Source: Photobacterium aquimaris (lineage in GTDB: Bacteria > Pseudomonadota > Gammaproteobacteria > Enterobacterales > Vibrionaceae). Taken from it: a stretch of DNA of 64,000 nucleotides. Where the stretch lies: assembly GCF_002954455.1 (NCBI RefSeq), contig NZ_MSCC01000001.1, positions 184,951 to 248,950 of the forward strand. Reading direction: 5' to 3'. Below are positions 18,633-27,757 of this stretch, one piece after another. The position numbers and the translations under genes were made by a program. Position 1 is the stretch's first letter; each line of letters starts with the position of its first letter. The notes under the pieces were generated by a model. It saw only the letters and a list, made by a program, of their open reading frames with translations. It ran no database searches and was not told the origin of the DNA.

Positions 18633-19484
18633 ATGAAACAGTACTTAGCGTTATGTCAGCGAATTGTTGATGATGGTGTATGGATTGAAAATGAGCGTAC
18701 AGGGAAACGTTGTCTAACGGTGATCAATGCTGATTTAACCTATGATGTTGCTAATAATCAATTTCCATTGATCACTACTCGTAAAAGCTTTTGGAAAGCG
18801 GCAATTGCGGAGTTATTAGGTTATTTACGTGGCTATGATAATGCTGCCCAATTTCGTGCTATTGGTTGTAATACATGGAATGCTAATGCCAATGATAACC
18901 AAGCATGGCTAAATAATCCGTACCGTAAAGGTGAGGATGATATGGGACGCGTTTATGGTGTTCAAGGTCGTCGCTGGCAAAAGGCGGATGGTACGGTTAT
19001 CGATCAATTAAAGAAGATTGTTGATGACTTAACCAAAGGGATTGATGATCGTGGCGAAATATTAACGTTTTATAACCCTGGTGAGTTTGATATGGGCTGT
19101 TTACGCCCATGCATGCACACCCATACTTTTTCATTATTGGGCGATACCTTGTATTTGACGAGTGCTCAGCGTTCTTGTGATGTCCCGTTAGGGCTTAACT
19201 TTAACCAAGTTCAAGTGTTTACGTTATTGGCGTTAATGGCGCAAATTACCGGCCATAAACCGGGTCAGGCTTATCATAAAATTATTAATGCCCATATTTA
19301 TGAAGATCAATTACCACTAATGCGTGATGAGCAATTAACCCGTATTCCATTTGCATCGCCACAATTGATTATCAATCCTAAAATTACCTCACTAGAAGAT
19401 TTAGAAACGTGGGTAACGTTGGATGATTTTGAGGTGGTGGGTTATCAACACCATGCGCCAATTCAATACCCATTCTCGGTATAG
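18633..19484 (+). CDS. thyA: Thymidylate synthase ThyA
   Basis: Methylates dUMP to dTMP using methylene-tetrahydrofolate. It has [12 protein letters not shown], the catalytic-Cys loop [22 protein letters not shown] (nucleotide binding) and the dUMP-contact region AHIYEDQL. The 283-residue length is that of Vibrio-type ThyA, slightly longer than E. coli (264). The ATG at 18633 has TAGGA 5 nt upstream; an earlier in-frame start at 18600 would translate part of the preceding stem-loop and adds nothing conserved. It ends at a strong bidirectional terminator shared with nptA. Confidence 0.96.
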   Translation: MKQYLALCQRIVDDGVWIENERTGKRCLTVINADLTYDVANNQFPLITTRKSFWKAAIAELLGYLRGYDNAAQFRAIGCNTWNANANDNQAWLNNPYRKGEDDMGRVYGVQGRRWQKADGTVIDQLKKIVDDLTKGIDDRGEILTFYNPGEFDMGCLRPCMHTHTFSLLGDTLYLTSAQRSCDVPLGLNFNQVQVFTLLALMAQITGHKPGQAYHKIINAHIYEDQLPLMRDEQLTRIPFASPQLIINPKITSLEDLETWVTLDDFEVVGYQHHAPIQYPFSV

Positions 19485-19581
19485 TGTTAGATTTAAAATA
19501 GTGTAGTTTAATTGACGTAATATGCATTCCATTAATTAGATACTTATTGGAATCGATATTAGTGTCAAATATTAGAATGAC

Positions 19582-19620
19582 AAAAAGCCCCGCACAATTG
19601 CTTGTGCGGGGCTTTTTATT
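19582..19620. terminator. Bidirectional terminator thyA/nptA
   Basis: Perfect 16-bp inverted repeat (19582-19597 with 19602-19617) including a GC-rich core and A5/T5 ends. It works on both strands for convergent thyA and nptA. Confidence 0.93.
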
Positions 19621-19652
19621 GAACAGTACTTTTATTTAACTTAGCGTAATGA

Positions 19653-20795
19653 TTAAGCCGTAAACGCTAGGATTGAACCAGGGATAGCAATGAATACTAG
19701 GCCAAGGTAACCCGCAACAGCGGCTTTGTTCTTCGTTGCTAAGTCGCTGAGGTAGAAAGCACACTTAAGTGGAATTTCACGTAAGAACGGTACACCGAAA
19801 ATTAATACTGTTGCTAGTACGTTAAAGCATAAGTGTACCAGTGCAATCTGTAGTGCAAATACTGCGTGCTCACCTGATACTGCTGTCGCTGCTAGTAGTG
19901 CAGTGATACAGGTACCGATGTTTGCGCCTAGAGTAAATGGGTACACTTCACGGACAGTTAATACACCAGTACCTACTAGCGGTACCATCAAACTTGTTGT
20001 TGTTGATGATGACTGTACCAGCACAGTTACCGCAGTGCCTGAAGCAATACCATGTAATGGACCACGACCGATTGCGCTCTTAAGAATATCACGAGCACGA
20101 CCAACCATTAAACCTCGCATTAAGCGACCCATTAGCGTAATAGAAACGAAAATCAGTGCAATACCTAGAATGATTAGACCAAAACCACCGTTGTGACCAA
20201 ATACTTCTAGTGGACCTTTTACTAAATCTACTGCTGGTTGAGTTAATGGCTTCATGAAATCCATGCCGTCCATGCTCATATCACCCGCTTTTAAGAACGG
20301 TGATACTAACCAACCTGATAACTTATCAAGAATACCAAACATCATTTCCAATGGAAGGAAAATGGCAACAGCTAATAAGTTAAAGAAATCATGTACAGTC
20401 GCACTTGCAAATGCGCGACGGAATTCTTCTTTACAACGTGCGTGACCTAAACTAACTAATGTATTGGTTAATGTGGTACCGATATTAGCACCCATAACCA
20501 TTGGAATGGCGGTTTCGACCGGTAAACCACCTGCCACAAGACCAACGATAATAGAGGTTACAGTACTTGATGATTGAATAAGTGCAGTCGCAATTAGACC
20601 AATCATTAAGCCTGCAACTGGGTGAGAAGCAAATTCAAATAATGTTTTTGCTTGCTCGCCAACAGACCATTTAAAACCGCCGCTGACCATAGATACAGCA
20701 ACGAGTAACAAATATAGCATGAACGCTAGGTTGGCCCAGCGGACCCAACGCATAGAGCTGAACTTAGATGCAGCAGTAGTGGCTTGGGTAGTCAT
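19653..20795 (-). CDS. nptA: Na+/phosphate cotransporter (NptA-type, PNaS family)
   Basis: Inner-membrane Na+-driven inorganic phosphate symporter. The 380-residue protein shows the inverted repeat of the PNaS/SLC34 family: QSSST occurs twice (ALIQSSSTVTSIIVG and VLVQSSSTTTSLMVP), each followed by an ANIGT motif (MGANIGTTLTNT and LGANIGTCITAL). Vibrio cholerae has NptA near thyA, supporting the symbol. Two ATGs are possible (20801 and 20795). GGAG lies only 2 nt before the first but 8 nt before the second, so 20795 is chosen. A T/A-rich leader of several hundred bases separates it from divergent nhaA. Confidence 0.88.
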   Translation of the reverse strand: MTTQATTAASKFSSMRWVRWANLAFMLYLLLVAVSMVSGGFKWSVGEQAKTLFEFASHPVAGLMIGLIATALIQSSSTVTSIIVGLVAGGLPVETAIPMVMGANIGTTLTNTLVSLGHARCKEEFRRAFASATVHDFFNLLAVAIFLPLEMMFGILDKLSGWLVSPFLKAGDMSMDGMDFMKPLTQPAVDLVKGPLEVFGHNGGFGLIILGIALIFVSITLMGRLMRGLMVGRARDILKSAIGRGPLHGIASGTAVTVLVQSSSTTTSLMVPLVGTGVLTVREVYPFTLGANIGTCITALLAATAVSGEHAVFALQIALVHLCFNVLATVLIFGVPFLREIPLKCAFYLSDLATKNKAAVAGYLGLVFIAIPGSILAFTA

Positions 20796-21310
20796 AATCA
20801 TTTCTCCATGACAGGAATATGTCGTTTAGGTGTCATTTTGTTGAAATCTGCGTGAATATTAGTTTGGTTATATTTCAGAAATATTACACTGAGTGTCATA
20901 AATGAATATTTGTTTGCGTTTTGTCAGCAAAGTGAGAGCGCAACCGATTAAATTGTACAATGTCAGGTTGCAATAATACTCTCTAGTAGATTGTTTCTAA
21001 TTGTTTTTTAATGAAATGAATTATTAGATATAAAAATCGTGATGGAATCGTTATTTAAAGTAAATTTTTGCTATTGATTTTTTTTTCAGCATAAAGCTAA
21101 TGAATCGTAGTTCGGTGACAGTGCGGATATAGTAGCTATATAACTACAACCTTTCGGTTTTACCGAGTATTTATATCTATACAAACGATTTCTCAGATTA
21201 TGAGAATGACGTTTACACTAAATTTAATTGAGATGACCAAGTATTTAGCTAACCTTATAGTTAGAGCAGCTTGGATCGCGTGGACAATATAGTTAAAGGA
21301 GTGACGGTCG
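20796..21310. other. Divergent regulatory region nptA/nhaA
   Basis: About 500 bp without a gene. It contains small inverted repeats such as CGGTTTTACCG near 21155 and a TATAGTAGCTATATA stretch near 21126, plus long T-runs. Promoters for both genes must lie here. I could not fix a -10/-35 pair, nor a Pho box or an NhaR site, with confidence. AAAGGAG near 21295 is the nhaA ribosome-binding site. Confidence 0.45.
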
Positions 21311-22468
21311 ATGACCGATGCTATTCGTAAGTTTCTTAAATTAGAATCAGCTGGCGGTATTATTCTTATTATCGCAGCGTTAATTGCAATGGTTATTGCT
21401 AATTCGCCATTGGCATCAATATATACTGACACTTTGCATAGCTATATTGCAGGATTATCAGTAGCCCATTGGATCAATGACGGTTTAATGGCGATTTTCT
21501 TTTTCTTAATTGGATTAGAAGTTAAGCGTGAGCTGATTGAGGGTGCGCTTAATACGAAGGAAAAGGCAATCTTTCCGGCAATAGCCGCTGTAGGCGGTAT
21601 GATTGCACCAGCGTTAATTTATACCGCATTTAACTACAGCGATCCGATGGCTGTGAAAGGTTGGGCCATTCCTGCAGCGACCGATATTGCATTTGCACTA
21701 GGTGTAATGGCATTGCTGGGTAACCGTGTACCGGTGAGTTTAAAAGTGTTCTTATTAGCGCTAGCTATTATTGATGACTTAGGGGTAATTGTTATTATCG
21801 CCCTATTCTATAGCAGTGATTTATCGACTATTGCGCTAGCGGTGGCATTTATTGCGACAGCGACGTTAGTCGTTATGAACTTAAAGAATATCACTAGTAT
21901 TCCATTATACTTAATTGTTGGTGCTATTTTATGGTTCAGTGTGCTGCAATCTGGCGTTCATGCGACCTTGGCTGGTGTGGTATTAGGTTTTGCAGTGCCA
22001 TTAGCAGGTAAAGATGGTCGCGCAGATACTCATTCACCACTTAAAAACATTGAACATGCATTACACCCGTATGTTGCTTTCTTAATCTTGCCATTATTTG
22101 CATTTGCAAACGCAGGTATATCACTTACCGGTGTATCACTGGCGAGTCTATCAGCAATGTTACCGATGGGGATTGCAGCCGGTTTGTTTATTGGTAAGCC
22201 AGTCGGCATATTTACTGCATGTTTTATTGCGGTTAAGACGGGTGTGGCAAAATTACCTGATGGGATTAACTTCAAGCATATTTTTGCAGTATCAATCCTG
22301 TGTGGTATCGGATTTACGATGTCGATTTTCATCTCATCATTGGCGTTTGTTGGTGCGGATGAGAGCTTTGCGACTTATTCACGACTTGGAATCCTATTAG
22401 GTTCTACTGTTGCAGCTGTTGTTGGTTACATAATGTTGAGTAAAACACTACCTAAATCAGAGGTGTAA
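21311..22468 (+). CDS. nhaA: Na+/H+ antiporter NhaA
   Basis: Electrogenic 2 H+/1 Na+ antiporter for sodium and alkaline tolerance. The 385-residue protein with about 12 membrane segments has the key acidic residues in context: ATDIAFALG (equivalent of D133) and [12 protein letters not shown] (the D163/D164 pair). [12 protein letters not shown] is also a family signature. It starts at an ATG with AAAGGAG about 9 nt upstream. The small secreted protein begins 2 nt after the stop and nhaR, the usual activator, follows, forming a compact sodium-response cluster. Confidence 0.96.
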   Translation: MTDAIRKFLKLESAGGIILIIAALIAMVIANSPLASIYTDTLHSYIAGLSVAHWINDGLMAIFFFLIGLEVKRELIEGALNTKEKAIFPAIAAVGGMIAPALIYTAFNYSDPMAVKGWAIPAATDIAFALGVMALLGNRVPVSLKVFLLALAIIDDLGVIVIIALFYSSDLSTIALAVAFIATATLVVMNLKNITSIPLYLIVGAILWFSVLQSGVHATLAGVVLGFAVPLAGKDGRADTHSPLKNIEHALHPYVAFLILPLFAFANAGISLTGVSLASLSAMLPMGIAAGLFIGKPVGIFTACFIAVKTGVAKLPDGINFKHIFAVSILCGIGFTMSIFISSLAFVGADESFATYSRLGILLGSTVAAVVGYIMLSKTLPKSEV

Positions 22469-22469
22469 T

Positions 22470-22709
22470 ATGAAAACGTTGCTAGTTGTTATTGCGTGTT
22501 TATTTTCATTACCCAGTGTGGCTGCGAATTATCAGCAGTGTACTAATGATGATCGTTCTGAGTTATGCCAAGCATACTTACAAGGGATCCATGATGCTAA
22601 AACGAGCGCAGTAAAAGCATCTACTGTACGTGAAAACTCGTTTCGTCAACGAGCGTTAGAGCAACGTGGTGGCGAACGAGTACGCAATTTAGAGCGACTG
22701 CAACGTTAA
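22470..22709 (+). CDS. Small secreted protein downstream of nhaA, function unknown
   Basis: 79-residue protein with a clear Sec signal peptide (MKTLLVVIACLFSLPSVAA, cleavage after about residue 19). The mature part of about 60 residues is polar and has two cysteines (QQCTNDDRSELCQAY) spaced to form an intramolecular disulfide, then an Arg-rich helix-forming tail. It starts 2 nt after the nhaA stop, with GAGGTG from the nhaA end as ribosome-binding site. It is therefore translationally coupled to nhaA and must share its mRNA. A terminator closes the unit. I do not recognise a family; a periplasmic location is inferred. Confidence 0.8.
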   Translation: MKTLLVVIACLFSLPSVAANYQQCTNDDRSELCQAYLQGIHDAKTSAVKASTVRENSFRQRALEQRGGERVRNLERLQR

Positions 22710-22772
22710 TTGCGACTCAAATACGATCTTGGTTTGATTTTACTATAATTTATAGTGTCAAACATTGAACAG

Positions 22773-22812
22773 CCCAGTGGCACAGCGTAAGCTTTGCCGC
22801 TGGGTTTTTTTA
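22773..22812 (+). terminator. Terminator of the nhaA operon
   Basis: Stem CCCAGTGGC/GCCGCTGGG with one G-U pair, loop of about 15 nt, then T7. It lies inside the longest open frame leading into nhaR, which argues that nhaR starts after it. Confidence 0.85.
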
Positions 22813-22827
22813 TTTAAAATAGCGGCA

Positions 22828-23712
22828 ATGTCTCACTTAAATTATAACCATCTGTATTATTTTTGGATGGTCTGCAAACAAGGCTCAGTAACCAAAGCAG
22901 CTGATGCATTATTCCTAACACCACAAACGGTTACCGGTCAAATTCGTTCATTAGAAGAGCGTTTAAAAGGCAAGTTAACTAAGCGGGTTGGGCGTAATAT
23001 TGAACCAACAGAGCTTGGCCAATTAGTGTTTAAATATGCCGATAAGATGTTTGATCTCAGTTATCAAATGCTTGATCGTATTAATTATACCCAGCGTGAT
23101 AACCAATTGTTTGAAGTTGGTGTAGCTGATGCGTTGTCAAAACGATTAGTGAGCCAAGTGTTGCTTGAAGGTATACCGAACGATCAACGGATCCAATTAA
23201 GTTGTTTTGAATCTACCCATGAAATGTTGTTAGAGCAGTTATCACAACATAAATTAGACATGATTCTGTCAGATTGCCCAGTGAGTTCGACCCAAAACCC
23301 AGGTCTATACAGTAAAAAACTCGGGGAGTCGGCAATGAGTTTTTTTTGTACCGATGACTTATCTGATGCTGATTTTCCTGCTTGTATTGAAGATTATAAG
23401 TTATTAGTACCTAGTCGACGTTCAGCAATGGGACGAAAATTACATCAATGGTTTGATCAACAAGGGATCACGCCAAATATTTTGGGCGAGTTTGATGATG
23501 CAGCCTTAATGAAGGCATTTTCTTGTTACCATAAGTCGATGTTTATCGCGCCATCGATTTATGCTGATGAGTTGACTAGCAGTAGTCGAGTGCATGAAGT
23601 GAAGCGGGTGGTTGATATTTGCGATGAGTATTTTGTTATTTTTGCTGAACGAATGATAATGCATCCTGCAGTAAAACGTATTTGTGCGGCAGATTTTAGC
23701 AACTTATTTTAA
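22828..23712 (+). CDS. nhaR: LysR-type transcriptional activator NhaR
   Basis: LysR family regulator that activates nhaA in response to Na+. The sequence tracks E. coli NhaR from [13 protein letters not shown], through the helix-turn-helix ([24 protein letters not shown]) to the effector domain ([44 protein letters not shown]). The frame opens at 22765, but the first 21 codons would lie across a terminator hairpin, so the ATG at 22828 is the start (294 residues). The ribosome-binding site is weak. It is placed directly behind nhaA and its small partner. Confidence 0.94.
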   Translation: MSHLNYNHLYYFWMVCKQGSVTKAADALFLTPQTVTGQIRSLEERLKGKLTKRVGRNIEPTELGQLVFKYADKMFDLSYQMLDRINYTQRDNQLFEVGVADALSKRLVSQVLLEGIPNDQRIQLSCFESTHEMLLEQLSQHKLDMILSDCPVSSTQNPGLYSKKLGESAMSFFCTDDLSDADFPACIEDYKLLVPSRRSAMGRKLHQWFDQQGITPNILGEFDDAALMKAFSCYHKSMFIAPSIYADELTSSSRVHEVKRVVDICDEYFVIFAERMIMHPAVKRICAADFSNLF

Positions 23713-23726
23713 ATAACCATTATTAA

Positions 23727-23754
23727 TTAACGCCTTACGAATATAAGGCGTTAA
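23727..23754. terminator. Inverted repeat between nhaR and DUF502 gene
   Basis: Perfect 11-bp stem (23727-23737, 23744-23754) with a 6-nt loop between two convergent genes. The flanks are AT-rich but without a clean T-run; probably a bidirectional terminator of moderate strength. Confidence 0.65.
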
Positions 23755-23777
23755 TGATTATTGTTGTTAATGCTTGT

Positions 23778-24425
23778 CTATTGCTGCGGATTTGCCGCTA
23801 ATGGATCTTTAGCGTCTTTTTCTTTTTCTTTTTCTTTTTCTTCTTTATCTTTGGCTGCAATTGAAATACCGGCAGTTAAATTATAACGCATTGCATCTTC
23901 AAACGACCAATCAACAATGGTGAGATCTTGACGTTTAACCAGCGTTGTAACGCCCGCTATTTGGTAACTTAGCGGAAACAGTACCGGAACCCAGTCACCT
24001 TCCGGTAATGCGTTTGTCAGCGGTTCTGGCGTGTCGTTAGCCATAATAAAGCCCACCACATAGGTATCATTGGCTTGATGGACTAACACGGTTTGCTGAC
24101 TTTTATTTTTATTGTCGCTGCTCATTAATGAGGCAATATCATTAATGCTGCTATAAACCGTTTTAAAAAACGGGAATCGCATCAGTTGACGAATGATAAA
24201 ATCATATAGCCATGCGATAGGGCTGACAGAAAAAAGTAGTCCGGCAACGAATAATAAGATTAGAATGAGTAAAAAACCAGCACCTTTAAAGAGTTCATTG
24301 ATATGAACAAGGCCAAATAAAAAACTGCCTACTTCATCTAATGACTCAAAAAGTGACCAGAATAACCAAATACTTAATACTAGCGGCAGAACGTTGAACA
24401 AGCCGCGTAATAGCGTTTTTTTCAT
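23778..24425 (-). CDS. DUF502 family inner-membrane protein
   Basis: 215-residue protein of the DUF502 family. Two N-terminal transmembrane helices (about residues 8-28 and 45-70) precede the conserved stretch FFKTVYSSINDIASLM and a cytoplasmic or periplasmic domain (VGFIMAND, GDWVPVLFPLSYQIAGVTTLV). The C-terminus ends in a lysine/glutamate run encoded by a hexanucleotide repeat. A TTG at 24455 would extend it by 10 residues; the ATG at 24425 (MKKTLLRG) looks like the natural start. Function is unknown in the family. It lies just beyond the rpsT terminator on the same strand. Confidence 0.85.
   Translation of the reverse strand: MKKTLLRGLFNVLPLVLSIWLFWSLFESLDEVGSFLFGLVHINELFKGAGFLLILILLFVAGLLFSVSPIAWLYDFIIRQLMRFPFFKTVYSSINDIASLMSSDNKNKSQQTVLVHQANDTYVVGFIMANDTPEPLTNALPEGDWVPVLFPLSYQIAGVTTLVKRQDLTIVDWSFEDAMRYNLTAGISIAAKDKEEKEKEKEKDAKDPLAANPQQ
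23816..23839 (-). repeat. Hexanucleotide microsatellite in DUF502 gene
   Basis: Four perfect CTTTTT units (AAAAAG on the coding strand) followed by imperfect CTT units encode the Lys-Glu repeat near the C-terminus. Gain or loss of a unit adds or removes two residues without a frameshift. Confidence 0.85.
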
Positions 24426-24521
24426 TTTATGCTCGAAGATGTGAAATAAATTCAACTATAAAGTTAGCAATGTTAACGATTGAAGTGCTAGTTTTATAGA
24501 CGATGGCTAGTGAAGAGACAT

Positions 24522-24551
24522 AAAAAACCGACCCTAAGGTCGGTTTTTTTA
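24522..24551 (-). terminator. Terminator after rpsT
   Basis: Perfect 12-bp stem with ctaa loop; A6 and T7 ends make it usable on the minus strand for rpsT (and in principle on the plus strand). Confidence 0.88.
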
Positions 24552-24572
24552 ATCTAGACTCATTAATTAAAA

Positions 24573-24833
24573 TTAAAGAGCTTTGATTTTCGCTGTTAGA
24601 CGAGCTTTGTGACGTGCAGCTTTGTTCTTATGGATCAGGCCTTTAGTAGCCATGCGGTCCATAACAGGTTGCATTTCAGCGAAAGCTTGTGTTGCAGCTT
24701 CTTTATTACCAGCTTCAATAGCGATAATTACTTTCTTGAAGAAAGTGCGCATCATAGAACGACGGCTAGCGTTATGCTGACGACGTTTTTCTGAAGTTAG
24801 TGCACGTTTCTTAGCAGATTTGATATTTGCCAA
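24573..24833 (-). CDS. rpsT: 30S ribosomal protein S20
   Basis: Primary 16S rRNA-binding protein of the 30S subunit. The 86-residue basic protein ([11 protein letters not shown].., [17 protein letters not shown].., [19 protein letters not shown]) is S20 along its length. The start is TTG at 24831-24833, 8 nt after GGGAG; an ATG 33 codons upstream lies in the 5' leader and gives non-S20 sequence. E. coli rpsT also uses UUG, and the weak codon is part of S20 feedback control. A good promoter lies 50-75 bp upstream. Confidence 0.96.
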   Translation of the reverse strand: MANIKSAKKRALTSEKRRQHNASRRSMMRTFFKKVIIAIEAGNKEAATQAFAEMQPVMDRMATKGLIHKNKAARHKARLTAKIKAL

Positions 24834-24879
24834 GGGTGTAACTCCCAAATCTTGGTATGGTGACAATTTAAGGCCGAGG

Positions 24880-24908
24880 ACTATGCCCTTAATCTTAATC
24901 ATTGTCAA
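24880..24908 (-). promoter_or_regulatory. Sigma-70 promoter of rpsT
   Basis: On the minus strand TTGACA (24903-24908) and CATAGT (24880-24885) are separated by 17 bp. Transcription would start about 40 nt before the TTG start codon. Confidence 0.7.
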
Positions 24909-25040
24909 ATGATTCGTGCAAATAACCGCCATACCAATCTAGTTGGCACTTGCGGATTAACACGGTTAATATGGCGGAAGATTTTACCAGTATTTCGAAT
25001 CAGAAGTCACCTTTCTGAACATCTTTTATGAGGTTTTTTT

Positions 25041-26603
25041 GTGAGTAAGCGTCTTTTACGCTCTGGAATGATAGTTAGCGCCATGACTTTGGTGTCTCGC
25101 GTGCTCGGTTTAGTCCGAGATGTGGTCGTCGCTAACCTTATGGGAGCAGGGGCTGCGGCCGATGTTTTTTTCTTTGCCAACAAAATTCCCAATTTTTTAC
25201 GTCGTCTTTTTGCGGAGGGGGCTTTTTCACAAGCCTTTGTACCCGTACTAACGGAATATCATGCCGCTGGTGACGTAGATAAAACGCGATTATTAATTGC
25301 TCGGGCTGCAGGTACCTTAGGCGGTATTGTTACTCTTGTGACTTTTTTGGGGGTATTGGGGTCGGGTGTTGTCACCGCCTTGTTTGGTTTTGGCTGGTTT
25401 TGGGATTGGATGCATAACATTTCGCCAGGCGCTGAAAAATTTGAATTAGCGAGTTTGTTACTAAAAATTACCTTTCCCTATTTGTGGTTTGTTACCTTCG
25501 TGGCGCTATCTGGCGCAATCTTAAACACCCTAGGGAAATTTGCGATTTCATCGTTTACGCCAGTATTTCTTAATATTGCGATTATTAGTTGTGCGATGTT
25601 TGTTGCCCCCCATCTGGCCAAACCTGAAATTGGTTTAGCGATCGGTGTTTTCATCGGTGGTTTAGTCCAATTTGGTTTTCAATTACCGTTTTTGTATCGT
25701 GAGGGTTATTTAGTTCGGCCACAATGGGGCTGGAATGACCCTGGCGTGACCAAAATACGTAAACTGATGCTTCCGGCTCTGTTTGGTGTCTCCGTTACTC
25801 AAATCAATCTATTGCTTGATACTTTGATTGCGAGTTTTCTGATGACGGGCTCAATCAGTTGGTTATATTATTCTGATCGCTTATTAGAATTTCCGTTAGG
25901 ACTCTTTGGCATCGCGATCGCGACGGTAATTTTACCGGCGTTATCACGTAAGCATGTTGATAAATCCCCTGAACAGTTCTCTCATACCATGGATTGGGGG
26001 GTGCGAATGGTGTTGATCTTAGGCATTCCTGCAATGCTGGGTATGATCACCTTAGCTAAGCCGATGTTGATGGTAATGTTCATGCGCGGTGAGTTTAATC
26101 TGTATGACGTTAATCAAACGGCAATGTCGCTATGGGTGGTATCAGCGGGTTTACTTAATTACATGTTGATTAAAGTCTTTGCTCCGGGTTATTACGCTCG
26201 TCAAGATACCAAAACACCAGTAAAAATTGGTATTATAGCCATGGTGAGTAATATGGTATTTAACGGTATCTTTGCCCCATTCTATGGTTACGTTGGTTTA
26301 TCGATTGCGAGTGTGTTATCGGCTTTACTTAATGCGGGGTTGCTATATCGCGGTTTACACAAGGGAAATATTTATCGCATCAGCCGTCAGACATTATTGT
26401 TTGTGCTGCGATTAGCGATTGCTGGTGTGGTGATGGTGACAGGATTACTCTGGTTTAGTCCAACCACAGAGCAATGGTTAGCTTTCCATTTACTAGAACG
26501 ATTGATGTGGCTGTTTGGTTTGATCTTCGGCGGCAGTGGTCTTTATCTGCTATGTGCGATTATTTTAGGTGTTCGTCCGCGTCATCTGCGTGCAGAGAGC
26601 TGA
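25041..26603 (+). CDS. murJ: Lipid II flippase MurJ
   Basis: Polytopic MOP-superfamily protein (520 residues, about 14 membrane helices) that moves lipid II to the outer face of the inner membrane. Family segments include the N-terminal SRVLGLVRDVVVANLMGAG, FFFANKIPNFLRRLFAEGAFSQAFVP and the later LFGIAIATVILPALSR. The start is GTG, with GAGG 7 nt upstream. It is divergent from rpsT and followed by ribF, the Vibrio order. Conserved N-terminal arginines (R18, R24, R52 region) are present by inspection. Confidence 0.96.
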   Translation: MSKRLLRSGMIVSAMTLVSRVLGLVRDVVVANLMGAGAAADVFFFANKIPNFLRRLFAEGAFSQAFVPVLTEYHAAGDVDKTRLLIARAAGTLGGIVTLVTFLGVLGSGVVTALFGFGWFWDWMHNISPGAEKFELASLLLKITFPYLWFVTFVALSGAILNTLGKFAISSFTPVFLNIAIISCAMFVAPHLAKPEIGLAIGVFIGGLVQFGFQLPFLYREGYLVRPQWGWNDPGVTKIRKLMLPALFGVSVTQINLLLDTLIASFLMTGSISWLYYSDRLLEFPLGLFGIAIATVILPALSRKHVDKSPEQFSHTMDWGVRMVLILGIPAMLGMITLAKPMLMVMFMRGEFNLYDVNQTAMSLWVVSAGLLNYMLIKVFAPGYYARQDTKTPVKIGIIAMVSNMVFNGIFAPFYGYVGLSIASVLSALLNAGLLYRGLHKGNIYRISRQTLLFVLRLAIAGVVMVTGLLWFSPTTEQWLAFHLLERLMWLFGLIFGGSGLYLLCAIILGVRPRHLRAES

Positions 26604-26640
26604 TTGAAATTGTTGAGTAGTATATAATTCACTAGTTTTA

Positions 26641-26688
26641 CGCGGGAAAGCTTTTGTCAGTAGTAATGGTGATGGATGACTTTCCGCG
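26641..26688 (+). other. Imperfect stem-loop between murJ and ribF
   Basis: CGCGGgAAAG (26641-26650) can pair with CTTTCCGCG (26680-26688), with one bulged G and a 29-nt loop. Only an AT-rich tail follows. It may be a weak terminator or a ribF leader hairpin. Confidence 0.35.
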
Positions 26689-26762
26689 GTTATTAAATTT
26701 TTGGCTGTTATTGGTCATCATATAAAACAAGTAACCTGATTGTAGGATGAACGAATAGCCTT

Positions 26763-27752
26763 ATGAGTACTGACATAGTTACATCACCTATGGAATTAAT
26801 TCGAGGTATACCCAATATTCAGCCATACCATCATGGTTGCGTGTTGACGATCGGTAATTTTGATGGCGTCCATCTTGGCCATCAAACCTTGCTTAAAAAG
26901 GTGGTTGCGAAAGCACATTCAATGGGACTTGCCGCAACGGTGATGACATTTGAACCACAACCACAAGAACTTTTTGCTGGTGATAAAGCGCCTGCAAGGT
27001 TAACTCGTTTTCGCGAGAAATATGTAGAATTGAAAAAAGTCGGTATTGATCGATTATTGTGTGTTAATTTTAATCATCATTTTGCTGCCATGACTGCTGA
27101 ATATTTCGTCGAATGCTTGTTGGTAAAGCAATTGGGTGTTAAATTTCTGGTTATTGGTGATGACTTTCGTTTTGGTCAAGAGCGACGTGGTGATTTTGCG
27201 ATGCTGGTGGCGGCTGGTAAGAAATACGGATTTGAAGTAATTAGTACTGCAAGTTTTTGTGTTTCAGAGCAGCGAGTAAGCAGTACTGCAATTCGTCATG
27301 CGTTAGCGAATAATGAATTAGAACAAGTAGAACAAATGCTTGGTCGACCATACAGTATTCGTGGTCGTGTCTCACACGGAAGAAAATTAGGCCGTACTAT
27401 CGGCTTTCCAACAGCAAATATTCCACTAAAACGCCGTGTAGCACCTGTTGCAGGGGTTTACGCGGTTGAAGTGTTGGGTATTACTGCCGCACCTATTGCG
27501 GGTGTAGCTAATGTTGGCCACCGACCAACGGTACAAGGTGTACGACAACAACTGGAAGTTCACCTATTTGATTATCAAGCGGATCTTTACGGTCGCCAGC
27601 TTGAAGTCGTGTTGCGCCATAAATTGCGTGACGAACAAAAATTTGAATCATTCGATGCGCTGAAACTACAAATCGAACGAGATGCTCAAGCAGCACGGGT
27701 GTGGCTGTCTGAGCGTAATAATGTCCAATTTCGCCCAAGTAACGGAATCTAG
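26763..27752 (+). CDS. ribF: Bifunctional riboflavin kinase / FAD synthetase RibF
   Basis: Makes FMN from riboflavin and FAD from FMN. The N-terminal adenylyltransferase domain has [29 protein letters not shown] and [10 protein letters not shown]. The C-terminal flavokinase domain has [20 protein letters not shown] and [10 protein letters not shown]. Family alignment begins at MELIRGIPN, so the ATG at 26790 is a plausible alternative to the one at 26763; the only Shine-Dalgarno (AGGA) is 14 nt before 26763. ileS follows after 5 bp, the conserved ribF-ileS-lspA order. Confidence 0.95.
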   Translation: MSTDIVTSPMELIRGIPNIQPYHHGCVLTIGNFDGVHLGHQTLLKKVVAKAHSMGLAATVMTFEPQPQELFAGDKAPARLTRFREKYVELKKVGIDRLLCVNFNHHFAAMTAEYFVECLLVKQLGVKFLVIGDDFRFGQERRGDFAMLVAAGKKYGFEVISTASFCVSEQRVSSTAIRHALANNELEQVEQMLGRPYSIRGRVSHGRKLGRTIGFPTANIPLKRRVAPVAGVYAVEVLGITAAPIAGVANVGHRPTVQGVRQQLEVHLFDYQADLYGRQLEVVLRHKLRDEQKFESFDALKLQIERDAQAARVWLSERNNVQFRPSNGI

Positions 27753-27757
27753 AATCC

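Noticed and set aside
20802-20960. Pho box upstream of nptA
   Set aside because: A single TGTCATAAA near 20897 lacks the second direct repeat and points away from nptA.
22765-22827. 21-codon N-terminal extension of NhaR
   Set aside because: It lies across the nhaA operon terminator; NhaR homology begins at MSHLNYNH (22828).
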